Notes: generated by a model from the sequence alone, not told the origin. Numbered from the stretch's first letter, positions 7,907-14,952 are shown. The stretch is DNA of 18,656 nucleotides from Candidatus Pacearchaeota archaeon (GCA_023142835.1 JAGLIS010000049.1:1-18656), one strand, 5' to 3'. Translations and numbers: made by a program.

Positions 7907-8569
7907 ATGAAAAGAGGAATTATTTTATTAGTTTTACTTGTTCTATTAACTAGTCCAGTAATTCTTGCTACCGAAGATGATATAATAACTCCTACGGATA
8001 ACACCACGATTCCATCATCAGAAGATGCCATAAAACAAGTCAAAGAGGAATTAAGTGCATTAAGGGGTGGATTGGACGAGAACACAGAAAATATACTTGA
8101 GAGGGAAATTAATATACCTGACTTGCTCCAAACTCCTGTAAGGATAATTTTTGGATTAAAAGATGGATACACAATAACAATAGAGCGATTAATAGTTCTT
8201 TGTGCTATCTGGATAATGCTTTTTATCGTAATACGAGGTGCCCTAAAACTAACTCCCTTTCTTAATAAAGGGTACCAGAATATAATAGGATCAATAATTA
8301 TAGTGATATTAATAGCACTAACAGGGATAATAGATATGCTTATTGAGATTTTCTTTGGTGCAAGAGATACTTTCAAATGGTTAGAAGCATTAGGACCTTT
8401 TAAGTTTATAATAGCATTAGTTTTAGCAATTTTAATAATAGGAATGGCACACTATGTTATGCATAAACTCGAGAAAAAAATATTTTTAATGAAAGCGGAA
8501 GATACAGGAGAAAATATTAGAGCAATATCTGAAATGGGAAAAACTATTTCAAAAAGTAATGAATTATAA
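7907..8569 (+). CDS. signal-peptide multi-pass membrane protein, array member 2
   Basis: Encodes 220 residues. A signal peptide (MKRGIILLVLLVLLTSPVILA) precedes an acidic, Thr/Asn-containing ectodomain of about 60 residues, then an amphipathic segment (LLQTPVRIIFGLKDGY). Three or four membrane spans follow (RLIVLCAIWIMLFIVI, GSIIIVILIALTGIIDML, FIIALVLAILIIGM), and a charged tail ends the protein. Function unknown; overall plan resembles the protein at 6548. It is the only array member on the plus strand and is divergent from the HTH-NTase gene, which makes it the first candidate target of that regulator. Leaderless start supported by TATA at 7879-7887. Confidence 0.8.
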   Translation: MKRGIILLVLLVLLTSPVILATEDDIITPTDNTTIPSSEDAIKQVKEELSALRGGLDENTENILEREINIPDLLQTPVRIIFGLKDGYTITIERLIVLCAIWIMLFIVIRGALKLTPFLNKGYQNIIGSIIIVILIALTGIIDMLIEIFFGARDTFKWLEALGPFKFIIALVLAILIIGMAHYVMHKLEKKIFLMKAEDTGENIRAISEMGKTISKSNEL

Positions 8570-8617
8570 AAAATAGTTAATATCCACAATACTACTTTTT
8601 GATTCATATAAAATCTT

Positions 8618-8645
8618 GAGCCAGGAAAAATTAAAACCCTGGCTC
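8618..8645. terminator. bidirectional hairpin terminator between convergent genes
   Basis: GAGCCAGG (8618-8625) and CCTGGCTC (8638-8645) form a perfect 8-bp stem with a 12-nt A/T-rich loop. It lies between the ends of the convergent genes at 8569 and 8670 and is flanked by A/T-rich runs on both sides. It is by far the most GC-rich palindrome in the area. Confidence 0.65.
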
Positions 8646-8669
8646 TTAAATTAAAAAATTATTTTAGAC

Positions 8670-9365
8670 TTATTCCATTGCATCTATCTTTGCCCTAGCT
8701 TCTTTTATGTTCGTTGTAGTATTCGCATTAATTAATTCTCCTGCTCTTTCAATTGTAACAATCCTTTCTTTTGCAACCTCTCTTTTTACAAGCCCCATAA
8801 TAGGTTTAACTGCGATAACAAGAAAGAGAGCAATCACAAACAATATCCAAGAAAGTCCGACACTTCCGGTAGGTGCATTTATAGCTCTAATTAATAAGAA
8901 AACTGTAAACGCAAACCACATTCCAACAACGACTAATTCATACATAACCCTTTCTTTAGGACTACCCTCTTTTCCAGCAATATCTGCTGTAAAAAAGATA
9001 AGTATTAAGAAAGGAACAGCCATACTCATGACAAAACCCATTCCAGAATATGCTCCCATTAATGCAAATATTTCTTCAGGAGTAACATAAGCCATGGAAA
9101 GAAATCCAACAACGATGGCAAAAGGCCATTTGATATATTCTTTATTATCTAGACCCGGAAATTTTTCAGAAATTCCATAGATCAACATAGAGACTAATGC
9201 CCAGAATAAATATTTCGCAATGTTCGCACTAAAATTTTTACCATCTTCCCAGTTGGTAAACCAATCCCCAATAGGATTATTCGCCGCCACAAACTGCATA
9301 GCGAACATAAACATAAACATAGCTAAAACACTAAACACTAAAAATCTTTTTTTATTTTTTTCCAT
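8670..9365 (-). CDS. signal-peptide multi-pass membrane protein, array member 3
   Basis: Encodes 231 residues from the ATG at 9365: MEKNKKRF plus a hydrophobic signal segment ending MQFVAA, about five membrane spans, and a charged C-terminal region (VKREVAKERIVTIERAGELI). The start is fixed by a full Shine-Dalgarno, AGGAGGT, a few nt upstream; the frame stays open further upstream, but those residues are not a plausible protein start. Spans 2-3 (KWPFAIVVGFLSMAY ... AYSGMGFVMSMAVPFLILIFF) align by eye with the proteins at 9457 and 10265 (VLWTVSIAVSIVSVRWF ... PYSALGITLTAAIPFVLYFL). Function unknown. A strong SD and leader, unlike the leaderless neighbours, may mean high expression. Confidence 0.85.
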   Translation of the reverse strand: MEKNKKRFLVFSVLAMFMFMFAMQFVAANNPIGDWFTNWEDGKNFSANIAKYLFWALVSMLIYGISEKFPGLDNKEYIKWPFAIVVGFLSMAYVTPEEIFALMGAYSGMGFVMSMAVPFLILIFFTADIAGKEGSPKERVMYELVVVGMWFAFTVFLLIRAINAPTGSVGLSWILFVIALFLVIAVKPIMGLVKREVAKERIVTIERAGELINANTTTNIKEARAKIDAME

Positions 9366-9369
9366 ATAA

Positions 9370-9376
9370 CCTCCTT
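9370..9376 (-). promoter_or_regulatory. strong Shine-Dalgarno for array member 3
   Basis: AGGAGGT on the minus strand, about 4-5 nt from the ATG at 9365. It is one of only two convincing ribosome-binding sites in the array and decides the start. Confidence 0.8.
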
Positions 9377-9414
9377 TCACTCTTTTAGTAATCATAGAAT
9401 AAACAGAGACTTCT

Positions 9415-9425
9415 AATTTATAAAT
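9415..9425 (-). promoter_or_regulatory. TATA box for array member 3
   Basis: ATTTATAAATT on the minus strand; predicted start near 9394 gives a leader of about 28 nt that contains the Shine-Dalgarno. Confidence 0.5.
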
Positions 9426-9456
9426 CTTCCCAAACCAATTCATCGAGAACAAGTAA

Positions 9457-10233
9457 CTAATTTTTCATAACCGTCTTCATTTGCTTTTGTAATCTCTTTC
9501 TTATCTTTTTATACACATTTTCATCAACATACCCCTTTCTCATGTCATCCTCAAGATCCCCCAAATCTTTTCTTAACCTCCTCATATATCCTTCCCTATT
9601 TCCAACATCCAAGTCTTTTATTTCCTGTCTTACAATTAATCTTCTAATTGTTCCATCAAACAATAAAAATATCAAAGCGGCAACAGCACTACCCATATAT
9701 ATCCAAGATAACTCCCCAAGGTCATCATATCTCGCTCCCCAAATCCCTATAAAAATAACTATAAAAAATATCCAAAGCATCTTCCGAACTACTGCATTGT
9801 CATCAAAACTATGAACAAATTTAAAATAAATCAAAATAGGAATAACAGAACTAATTGTAACTCCGAGGACAGAATATGGAAGAAGTACGGTCTGGACTAG
9901 ATTACTTTCACTCAAAAATCTCGTAGATAAAAGTGCTACTGATATGGAAATAATCCAGATAACTGCCCGATTACCCTTGAACACCTCCATCTCAGATGTG
10001 ACAATATAAACAATCGCAAGTATGATAGCTAAAAATAAAATTCGCTCAAACAACATATCCCCGCTACCCCCAAGAATTGCAGAAAAAAATGGTCCAAACA
10101 TTTGTTCGCTAGCATAGATTAACTGGTTCATCCCATACCCAAGCCCCGACGCTAAATCGTTTCCATAATATGATGCAGACACAAAGGAACTAACAAACAA
10201 TGCAAACGACAACATAATAAGCAACTTTTTCAT
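9457..10233 (-). CDS. signal-peptide multi-pass membrane protein, array member 4 (paralogue of 10265)
   Basis: Encodes 258 residues: signal peptide (KKLLIMLSFALFVSSFVSA), short Gly/Tyr-rich ectodomain, about five membrane spans, and a long charged cytoplasmic tail rich in K/R/D/E that is probably helical (from about residue 200). It is clearly paralogous to the next protein at 10265. Shared segments are MLFERILFLAII/EVFLAKVLFLII, VLLPYSVLGVTIS/VLLPYSALGITLT, FFIVIFIGIWGAR/LFIVVFIGLWYSR and FLLFDGTIRR/FLVLSFDGTIQK. Function unknown. The conserved PYS(V/A)LG and FDGTI motifs probably mark structural or interaction sites. Own promoter: TATA at 10254-10263, leaderless. Confidence 0.85.
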   Translation of the reverse strand: MKKLLIMLSFALFVSSFVSASYYGNDLASGLGYGMNQLIYASEQMFGPFFSAILGGSGDMLFERILFLAIILAIVYIVTSEMEVFKGNRAVIWIISISVALLSTRFLSESNLVQTVLLPYSVLGVTISSVIPILIYFKFVHSFDDNAVVRKMLWIFFIVIFIGIWGARYDDLGELSWIYMGSAVAALIFLLFDGTIRRLIVRQEIKDLDVGNREGYMRRLRKDLGDLEDDMRKGYVDENVYKKIRKRLQKQMKTVMKN

Positions 10234-10253
10234 GCCTAATAAAAATTAAAGAA

Positions 10254-10263
10254 GTTTATAAAG
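10254..10263 (-). promoter_or_regulatory. TATA box for array member 4
   Basis: CTTTATAAAC on the minus strand, centred about 26 nt before the ATG at 10233. It lies next to or just over the stop codon of the upstream gene. Confidence 0.55.
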
Positions 10264-10264
10264 T

Positions 10265-11035
10265 TTATTTATGGAGTGCGACTATCTGTTTATCAAATGC
10301 TTTCTCTCTTTTCTTAAGTTCTATTTCGTTGATTATTCCCTGGCTAAGCAACCCAGGTAATTTATTCTTTTCCTGTATAATTTCTTCTATGGCTTTCAGA
10401 GTTATTTTTACTCCAGCTTTTTCGACATGCATTTGCAACTTCCACTTTTGTATCGTTCCATCAAATGACAAAACCAAGAAAGCTAATCCTGCAGTTATAA
10501 GATATATGTAAGCAAAATCTCCAACCCTACTACTTTCAGTTCTCGAGTACCAAAGTCCGATAAAAACAACTATGAATAAAATCCAAGAAACCTTTCTTGA
10601 GGTTTTTTTAAAGTCTCCTACAATTAAGAAATATAACACAAACGGGATTGCTGCGGTCAGTGTAATACCTAATGCAGAATATGGTAACAAAACGGCTTTG
10701 ACAATCTCTATGTCTCCGAACCATCTAACAGAAACAATAGACACGGCAATACTAACAGTCCACAACACCCACTGACTATTAGTATCATTAAAAAAGGTAA
10801 TTTTCTCAAGCGACTTCCAGACAATCGCAAAAATAATTATTAGGAATAAAACCTTCGCAAGGAAAACTTCGCTACCACTAGCATCTCCAACGATTTGCTC
10901 AAGGAATGGTTGGAAAATATTATATGTGCCTTCAATTACTTCCCGTATATCTTCTGAGATACCTGCTGAAACAAATCCTACACCCATAAAAACAAGGACC
11001 ATCCCTAAAATAAAAATTCCAAATTCTTTTTTCAT
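10265..11035 (-). CDS. signal-peptide multi-pass membrane protein, array member 5 (paralogue of 9457)
   Basis: Encodes 256 residues: signal peptide (KKEFGIFILGMVLVFMGVGFVSA), short ectodomain with an amphipathic stretch (YNIFQPFLEQIVG), about five membrane spans, and a charged tail from about residue 205 (ELKKREKAFDKQIVALHK at the end). It is a tandem paralogue of the gene at 9457 in sequence and topology, and more distantly of the gene at 8670. Function unknown. The repeated presence of diverged copies side by side suggests subunits of one heteromeric membrane assembly or recent lineage-specific expansion; the sequence does not say which. TATA at 11055-11064, leaderless. Confidence 0.85.
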   Translation of the reverse strand: MKKEFGIFILGMVLVFMGVGFVSAGISEDIREVIEGTYNIFQPFLEQIVGDASGSEVFLAKVLFLIIIFAIVWKSLEKITFFNDTNSQWVLWTVSIAVSIVSVRWFGDIEIVKAVLLPYSALGITLTAAIPFVLYFLIVGDFKKTSRKVSWILFIVVFIGLWYSRTESSRVGDFAYIYLITAGLAFLVLSFDGTIQKWKLQMHVEKAGVKITLKAIEEIIQEKNKLPGLLSQGIINEIELKKREKAFDKQIVALHK

Positions 11036-11054
11036 ATTAATTTAACATATTTAT

Positions 11055-11064
11055 TATTTATAAA
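11055..11064 (-). promoter_or_regulatory. TATA box for array member 5
   Basis: TTTATAAATA on the minus strand, centred about 25 nt before the ATG at 11035. Confidence 0.55.
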
Positions 11065-11067
11065 CAT

Positions 11068-11334
11068 TTAGTCCTTCCTATACCCAACAATCTTCCTCTT
11101 CTTTCCAACACCCTCGTAAATAGGAACTTCTTCTGCAACTTGCTTGTTATTCCCCTTACTATCCATTTTCAAAGAAATCACAACCCCTACAATAACTGCA
11201 ATAATCCCAATACCTGAAACATAATTTCCTGCAATCCCTTCTAAGAATTTCAATTTCAAATCAATCATCCCAAAACCCAAAGCCATCACGGCAATCCCTG
11301 CAACAGATATAATATATCCAATCATCTTTTTCAT
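11068..11334 (-). CDS. small two-span membrane protein
   Basis: Encodes 88 residues with two hydrophobic segments (MIGYIISVAGIAVMALGFGM and YVSGIGIIAVIVGVVISL), then a charged cytoplasmic tail ending PIYEGVGKKRKIVGYRKD. I recall similar small proteins with a (V)PIYEG-x-GKKRKIVGYR ending in other DPANN genomes, but with no known function. A GGTGAT Shine-Dalgarno (11341-11346), complementary to the expected 16S 3' end, lies 6 nt before the ATG. The predicted leader is about 58 nt and contains a hairpin. Its orientation and position make it a possible upstream member of the minus-strand array. Confidence 0.75.
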   Translation of the reverse strand: MKKMIGYIISVAGIAVMALGFGMIDLKLKFLEGIAGNYVSGIGIIAVIVGVVISLKMDSKGNNKQVAEEVPIYEGVGKKRKIVGYRKD

Positions 11335-11340
11335 TTTTTA

Positions 11341-11346
11341 ATCACC
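11341..11346 (-). promoter_or_regulatory. Shine-Dalgarno for the small membrane protein
   Basis: GGTGAT on the minus strand, 6 nt before the ATG at 11334. It supports this start over the internal ATG at residue 4. Confidence 0.6.
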
Positions 11347-11369
11347 ATTTTTACAAAACGAAACATGAA

Positions 11370-11382
11370 GCTTCTTAGAAGC
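11370..11382. promoter_or_regulatory. hairpin in the 5' leader of the small membrane protein gene
   Basis: GCTTC-TTA-GAAGC forms a 5-bp stem with a 3-nt loop, inside an overlapping GAAGCTTC palindrome. It lies between the predicted transcription start (near 11392) and the Shine-Dalgarno. On the plus strand it is followed by a T-run. Confidence 0.35.
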
Positions 11383-11413
11383 CACTTTTTCATATCAATT
11401 AAAGAGATACTTG

Positions 11414-11423
11414 ATTTATAAAA
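11414..11423 (-). promoter_or_regulatory. TATA box for the small membrane protein (leftward)
   Basis: TTTATAAATC on the minus strand; predicted start near 11392 gives a leader of about 58 nt carrying the hairpin and Shine-Dalgarno. Divergent from the TATA box at 11439-11448. Confidence 0.45.
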
Positions 11424-11438
11424 TTTGCCCTCCAAAAG

Positions 11439-11448
11439 TTTTATAAAC
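11439..11448 (+). promoter_or_regulatory. TATA box for the 61-residue membrane protein (rightward)
   Basis: TTTTATAAAC, centred about 26 nt before the ATG at 11469; predicts a leaderless transcript. Confidence 0.55.
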
Positions 11449-11468
11449 CTTTTATTGTTTTTTTAATC

Positions 11469-11654
11469 ATGAACAAATTTATCGGAATATTAATCGGATT
11501 AGTTTTCATTATAGTTCCAATCTATGCTTGGATTGTAAATTTCGCAGGATTTGGCACAGCAGCCCTATATCTTCTAAAAGGCGGTATTATTTGGGCATCG
11601 ATATTAATTGGTGCACTTTCTTTAGTAATTGGATTAAATAGTCTTATAGAATAA
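11469..11654 (+). CDS. small two-span membrane protein (61 residues)
   Basis: Encodes 61 residues made almost entirely of two membrane spans: GILIGLVFIIVPIYAWIV, then IIWASILIGALSLVIGL, joined by a short Gly-rich loop and ending NSLIE. The family is unknown; tiny proteins of this shape are common in DPANN genomes. The promoter and start are well placed (TATA at 11439-11448, leaderless). It is followed after 31 nt by nreA, which has its own TATA-like element, so the two may be separately transcribed. Confidence 0.7.
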   Translation: MNKFIGILIGLVFIIVPIYAWIVNFAGFGTAALYLLKGGIIWASILIGALSLVIGLNSLIE

Positions 11655-11655
11655 T

Positions 11656-11664
11656 TCATTTAAA
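11656..11664 (+). promoter_or_regulatory. TATA-like element for nreA
   Basis: Reads ATTTAAACC and is centred about 26 nt before the ATG at 11686. It favours that start over the TTG at 11680. Confidence 0.4.
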
Positions 11665-11685
11665 CCCTAGTTCTCAGTTTTGTAT

Positions 11686-12888
11686 ATGGATATGTTGTGC
11701 ATTAAATGTAAGGGTAAGGGACTTTGTGGAAAACCGTGTAGAATTTTAAGCAAATTTATAGATAATGCTCCAAAACCAAAACTCCATTTCTCGGGAAAAT
11801 CTGCACCAGAAATTTTTGTTGGAAGGATTGGTTATCCGTATGTTAACTCTGGAATTTTAGCTCCGTCGGAAAATGACAATATCTCAAATTTTGCGACGGC
11901 CGAAGAATGGTCTACAAATAATTTTTCCGTAGAAAATGTTCTTAGATTAAGGGGTCAATTAATTTATGGTAAAGCAAAAGCTCATATTAAAATAAACGAT
12001 AAATTAAAACAAGTCACTAAAGAACTCGCCTTGTCTTCTAAACCAGTTTCAACAGAATTCTTCTTGAAGAAAAAACCTGTGATAGGATTTACCTCTGATT
12101 CAGTTTTCCGACCAATGACAAACCCTGCTCCAATTAAAAAAGTCGTCTTAGAAGAAAATCCCAAAGTATCTAAAAAAGTTGACTATCTTACTTCGGATTA
12201 TGATGTTAATGCAACGACAGCCTTGGAGGAACTTTACAAATCAAATATCAAAGTTGATCATCTTCAAAAATTATTATCTATCGGGTTGCTCGGGACAAAG
12301 ATAAAAAGGAAAATGGTTCCAACAAGATGGAGCATTACGGCTACTGACGATACGATTTCAAAACAACAACTTGAAAAAATTAGATACTATCCCGAAATCA
12401 ATCAGATAACTTTATTCTCTGGAAACTTCGTCGGTAATTATGTTGAAGCGTTGATTCTTCCAGGGAAGTTTTCATTTGAAGCGATAGAAACATGGATAGC
12501 TGGAAATTTTTATGCTGAAGAAAAAACTCAAATAAGTCAAGACCACGAGGGATTTAATGGTCGGAAAAAATATGCATTTAATGTCACTGGAGGATATTAT
12601 GCTATGCGACTTCCGACGACGGAATATTTGGAGAAAATAAAACGCCAAGCTAATGTTTTAATTTTTAGGGAAATTCGTCCAGAATACTATGCTCCCTTGG
12701 GAGTTGGAATCGTAAGAGAAACTACGAGAAGAGCGTTTGCTAATCAACCAAAATATTTCGATAATGTTGAAGAAGCCATAGGGGACATTCAAACACGAAT
12801 TAAAATTTCTATTAAGGAACTTAGAGAAAAATCTTGGGTGTTAAAAAATTATGGTAAGCAAAAAAATCTTAAGGAATTTTTTAATTAA
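11686..12888 (+). CDS. nreA: Nre family DNA repair protein (NreA-type)
   Basis: Encodes 400 residues. The N-terminus has a four-cysteine zinc-binding motif (C5, C8, C14, C18: CIKCKGKGLCGKPC). The body carries Nre signatures such as SGKSAPEIFVGRIGYPYVNSG, LLGTKIKRKMVPTRWSITATDD, and the C-terminal REIRPEYYAPLGVGIVRE. The C-terminus QKNLKEFF (392-399) is a PIP box for PCNA. In Haloferax, Nre proteins act in repair of DNA damage through PCNA; the biochemical activity is not established to my knowledge. The zinc motif and PIP box are directly visible and the family assignment is by recognised motifs. Its last 8 nt overlap the convergent SpoIIM-like gene. Confidence 0.9.
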   Translation: MDMLCIKCKGKGLCGKPCRILSKFIDNAPKPKLHFSGKSAPEIFVGRIGYPYVNSGILAPSENDNISNFATAEEWSTNNFSVENVLRLRGQLIYGKAKAHIKINDKLKQVTKELALSSKPVSTEFFLKKKPVIGFTSDSVFRPMTNPAPIKKVVLEENPKVSKKVDYLTSDYDVNATTALEELYKSNIKVDHLQKLLSIGLLGTKIKRKMVPTRWSITATDDTISKQQLEKIRYYPEINQITLFSGNFVGNYVEALILPGKFSFEAIETWIAGNFYAEEKTQISQDHEGFNGRKKYAFNVTGGYYAMRLPTTEYLEKIKRQANVLIFREIRPEYYAPLGVGIVRETTRRAFANQPKYFDNVEEAIGDIQTRIKISIKELREKSWVLKNYGKQKNLKEFFN

Positions 12889-12893
12889 AAAAA
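12877..12893. terminator. bidirectional oligo-T terminator
   Basis: TTTTTTAATTAAAAAAA gives a T-run on both strands exactly where the convergent nreA and SpoIIM-like genes overlap, so each transcript could end on its own T-run. Confidence 0.45.
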
Positions 12894-13453
12894 CTTATTA
12901 AAACTCCTTCGATAATTCCTGCAACTAACAGCAAAGGAAATATAACAAACACAAAAAATCTTAGACCTTCCCCAAGATTATATTTTAGCTTACTATCTTT
13001 TCTAAATAACTCAATCCCGATTTTTAATCCAATACCTATTGAAAAAATTACGGCCGGCAACTCGAAAATCCCATGTGGAAAAAGTCGCCACATTACTAAA
13101 ATTCCCCCATTAACTACAGCCTCTCTAGCTACAAATCCTAACAAGTAACCGTTAAAAATTCCTACTATCAAAGGAAAGATTCCAAATCCAATTCCTAAAG
13201 CCATTGCAAAAAAACTCGCTTTTATATTATTAAAAAAAATCATCCAGGCTAATTCTAATGCTGTTTTACCTTCGATCATGGCAGTCATTTTTACAATGAG
13301 ATCAAAAATTCCTTCTCTGAAAAATATAGGAAAAGTAAAACCAATAATGAACAGCAAAGCAAAAATCGCCAAAGCAAAAACAATATGCCAACGACACTCA
13401 TTAAAAAATTTCCAACATTTAGAATAGTTCATCTCAAAAAACTTTTTCTTCAT
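12881..13453 (-). CDS. SpoIIM / DUF95 family membrane protein
   Basis: Encodes 190 residues with about five membrane spans and the family hallmarks FFNNIKASFFAMALGIGFGI (the N-N-x(n)-G region), GYLLGFVA and RLFPHGIFELPA. SpoIIM-like proteins occur widely outside sporulating bacteria, including archaea, where the function is unknown; a role in membrane shape or protein insertion has been suggested from homology. The ATG at 13453 overlaps the rhomboid stop codon (ATGA), so it is translationally coupled as the last gene of the TFE-rhomboid-SpoIIM operon. An ATG 7 codons in is an alternative start. Confidence 0.9.
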   Translation of the reverse strand: MKKKFFEMNYSKCWKFFNECRWHIVFALAIFALLFIIGFTFPIFFREGIFDLIVKMTAMIEGKTALELAWMIFFNNIKASFFAMALGIGFGIFPLIVGIFNGYLLGFVAREAVVNGGILVMWRLFPHGIFELPAVIFSIGIGLKIGIELFRKDSKLKYNLGEGLRFFVFVIFPLLLVAGIIEGVLISFFN

Positions 13454-14094
13454 CTTGCGAAATGATTACTAATCATTTTAGTTTTCTTAGGATATTTTCT
13501 TTTGAGATAAAATCCGTAACTGAGGCCGACGAGTAAACCTCCAAGATGTGCAACATTCCCTATTGGCAAACCTAGTCCAAGTGAAAGTACCCAAAGTACA
13601 ACTATCAAAAATCCCATCGCAGCCCACATCGGCATCGGAATTATAAAAAAAACTAGAACTGGTAACTTAGGAGTCAAAACTGCGAGTAAACCTCCAAGAC
13701 CAAAGATTGCACCAGAAGCACCGACGGCATAAACATTTAAATCAGTTCCAGTAGCTAACGCAATCAAAACGAAAAAAAATCCTGCAAAAATACCCGAAGC
13801 AAAATACAATCCTAAAAATCTTTTTTTACCGATTAATTTTTCAACAAAACCTCCAATGAACATTAATGAAATCATATTTACAAATAGATGTCCGAATCCA
13901 GCATGCATAAACATACTTGTTATAAAAGTCCACAAACCCTCGCCAGCAAGAATCGTTGAAGGTACCAATGCGATCAAAGAAATCGCTTTATTTGGATCCA
14001 TAGAACTTTGCAAGATCAAAAATCCTACAAAGGCAACAACATTAGCAACAATAATTTTCCCAGTATATGTCGAAAGAATTCCTTGTGATTTCAT
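13450..14094 (-). CDS. rhomboid family intramembrane serine protease
   Basis: Encodes 214 residues and six predicted spans. The catalytic dyad is visible: S127 in VGASGAIFG (GxSG) and H183 in NVAHLGGLLVG. The oxyanion/loop-1 region includes HAGFGHLFVNM (H-x3-G-H-x3-N). Rhomboids cleave transmembrane segments of membrane proteins within the bilayer; substrates here are unknown, though the nearby signal-peptide membrane proteins are possible candidates by proximity only. It starts 2 nt after the TFE stop and overlaps the SpoIIM-like gene by 4 nt (ATGA), so it is the middle gene of a tight operon with no Shine-Dalgarno of its own. Confidence 0.93.
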   Translation of the reverse strand: MKSQGILSTYTGKIIVANVVAFVGFLILQSSMDPNKAISLIALVPSTILAGEGLWTFITSMFMHAGFGHLFVNMISLMFIGGFVEKLIGKKRFLGLYFASGIFAGFFFVLIALATGTDLNVYAVGASGAIFGLGGLLAVLTPKLPVLVFFIIPMPMWAAMGFLIVVLWVLSLGLGLPIGNVAHLGGLLVGLSYGFYLKRKYPKKTKMISNHFAR

Positions 14095-14096
14095 AA

Positions 14097-14933
14097 TTAT
14101 TTTTTCTTCAAAAATTTATTTTTCAGTTTACTCGCTAAACTAACTTTCTTTTTGATAACTTCTTTCTTCGCTGAAGATTTTTTAATCACCTTCTTTTTGA
14201 TAACTTTCTTAGGAATCACTTTTTTCTTAATAATCTTTTTCCCAACAGGAGTTTTCTTTTTCACTAAAACTTCTTTCTTAACAATTTTTTTAGTCTTATC
14301 CGCAATCTTCTTTCGAGCTGTAGCTCTTGCGACCTTTAATAATGATTTCTTCGCTTCGTTTTCTTTCGCTTCCTTCATATTTGCTCGGCTTCTCTTCTTT
14401 TGTTCTTTCTCTCGAACAGCCTCGAGCTGTCCATGAATTGTCTCTAATTCTTTTTCTGTTCGAGTTATTTTTGTCTTTGTATCTCGAATCGCCCCACTAT
14501 TGTCAACCAATTCGTAAACTTCACTACATTCCTCACAAGTGAATCCGTGTTCTAGTGCCTTCTCTTCACCAACTTCAATTTCACATGGCTTGCAAATATA
14601 ATACCTTTTTACTTCTCGGTTATTCAAAATTCCCTTCAAGTTTTCAATTTTTCGTATCAATGACTGTTCTAATCTCACTAGACACTTCTCAGTCTTCAAT
14701 GTCCAGTAATAAATATACCACCCTTTTCGTTTGTCCTTCTTACGAATAAACGACACGAGTCCGTCGGCAGAAAGTCTATATAAAATATTTCGAACTTGAT
14801 TTATAGTTAATTCCATTTTCTTCGCAATCAAAAATTCGTTAACATCTTTCTTCCCAAACAAAATACTCACAATCCGTCCAGTGTTCACACCTGCTAGTTC
14901 CTCGACGAGATCATGAAGAAGTTTAATCTGCAT
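14097..14933 (-). CDS. tfe: transcription factor E alpha (TFE) with long Lys-rich tail
   Basis: Encodes 278 residues. Residues 1-90 form the TFE/TFIIE-alpha winged helix (INQVRNILYRLSADGLVSFIRKKD). A helix and the zinc ribbon follow, with C114, C117, C133 and C136 (YICKPC ... FTCEEC). TFE joins RNA polymerase and TFB/TBP during open-complex formation. Normal archaeal TFE ends soon after the ribbon (about 170-190 residues); here about 100 further residues form a Lys-rich, histone-H1-like tail with repeated KKVI/KKKV units (KKVIPKKVIKKKVIKK) that would bind nucleic acid. The tail ends in SKLKNKFLKKK. First gene of the operon with the rhomboid and SpoIIM-like genes. TATA at 14953-14962; leaderless. 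Confidence 0.93.
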   Translation of the reverse strand: MQIKLLHDLVEELAGVNTGRIVSILFGKKDVNEFLIAKKMELTINQVRNILYRLSADGLVSFIRKKDKRKGWYIYYWTLKTEKCLVRLEQSLIRKIENLKGILNNREVKRYYICKPCEIEVGEEKALEHGFTCEECSEVYELVDNSGAIRDTKTKITRTEKELETIHGQLEAVREKEQKKRSRANMKEAKENEAKKSLLKVARATARKKIADKTKKIVKKEVLVKKKTPVGKKIIKKKVIPKKVIKKKVIKKSSAKKEVIKKKVSLASKLKNKFLKKK

Positions 14934-14952
14934 ATTTAATAAAAATTATTGT

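Noticed and set aside
7843..8376. Minus-strand ORF of 177 codons across the HTH/array-2 promoters
   Set aside because: It covers two good TATA boxes and is antisense to a gene with a proper signal peptide; its own composition (Ile/Ser/Thr-rich) fits a shadow.
14152..14436. Plus-strand Phe/Leu-rich ORF that looks like a membrane protein
   Set aside because: It is the complement of the Lys-rich TFE tail: antisense of AAA/AAG-rich codons reads as Phe/Leu.
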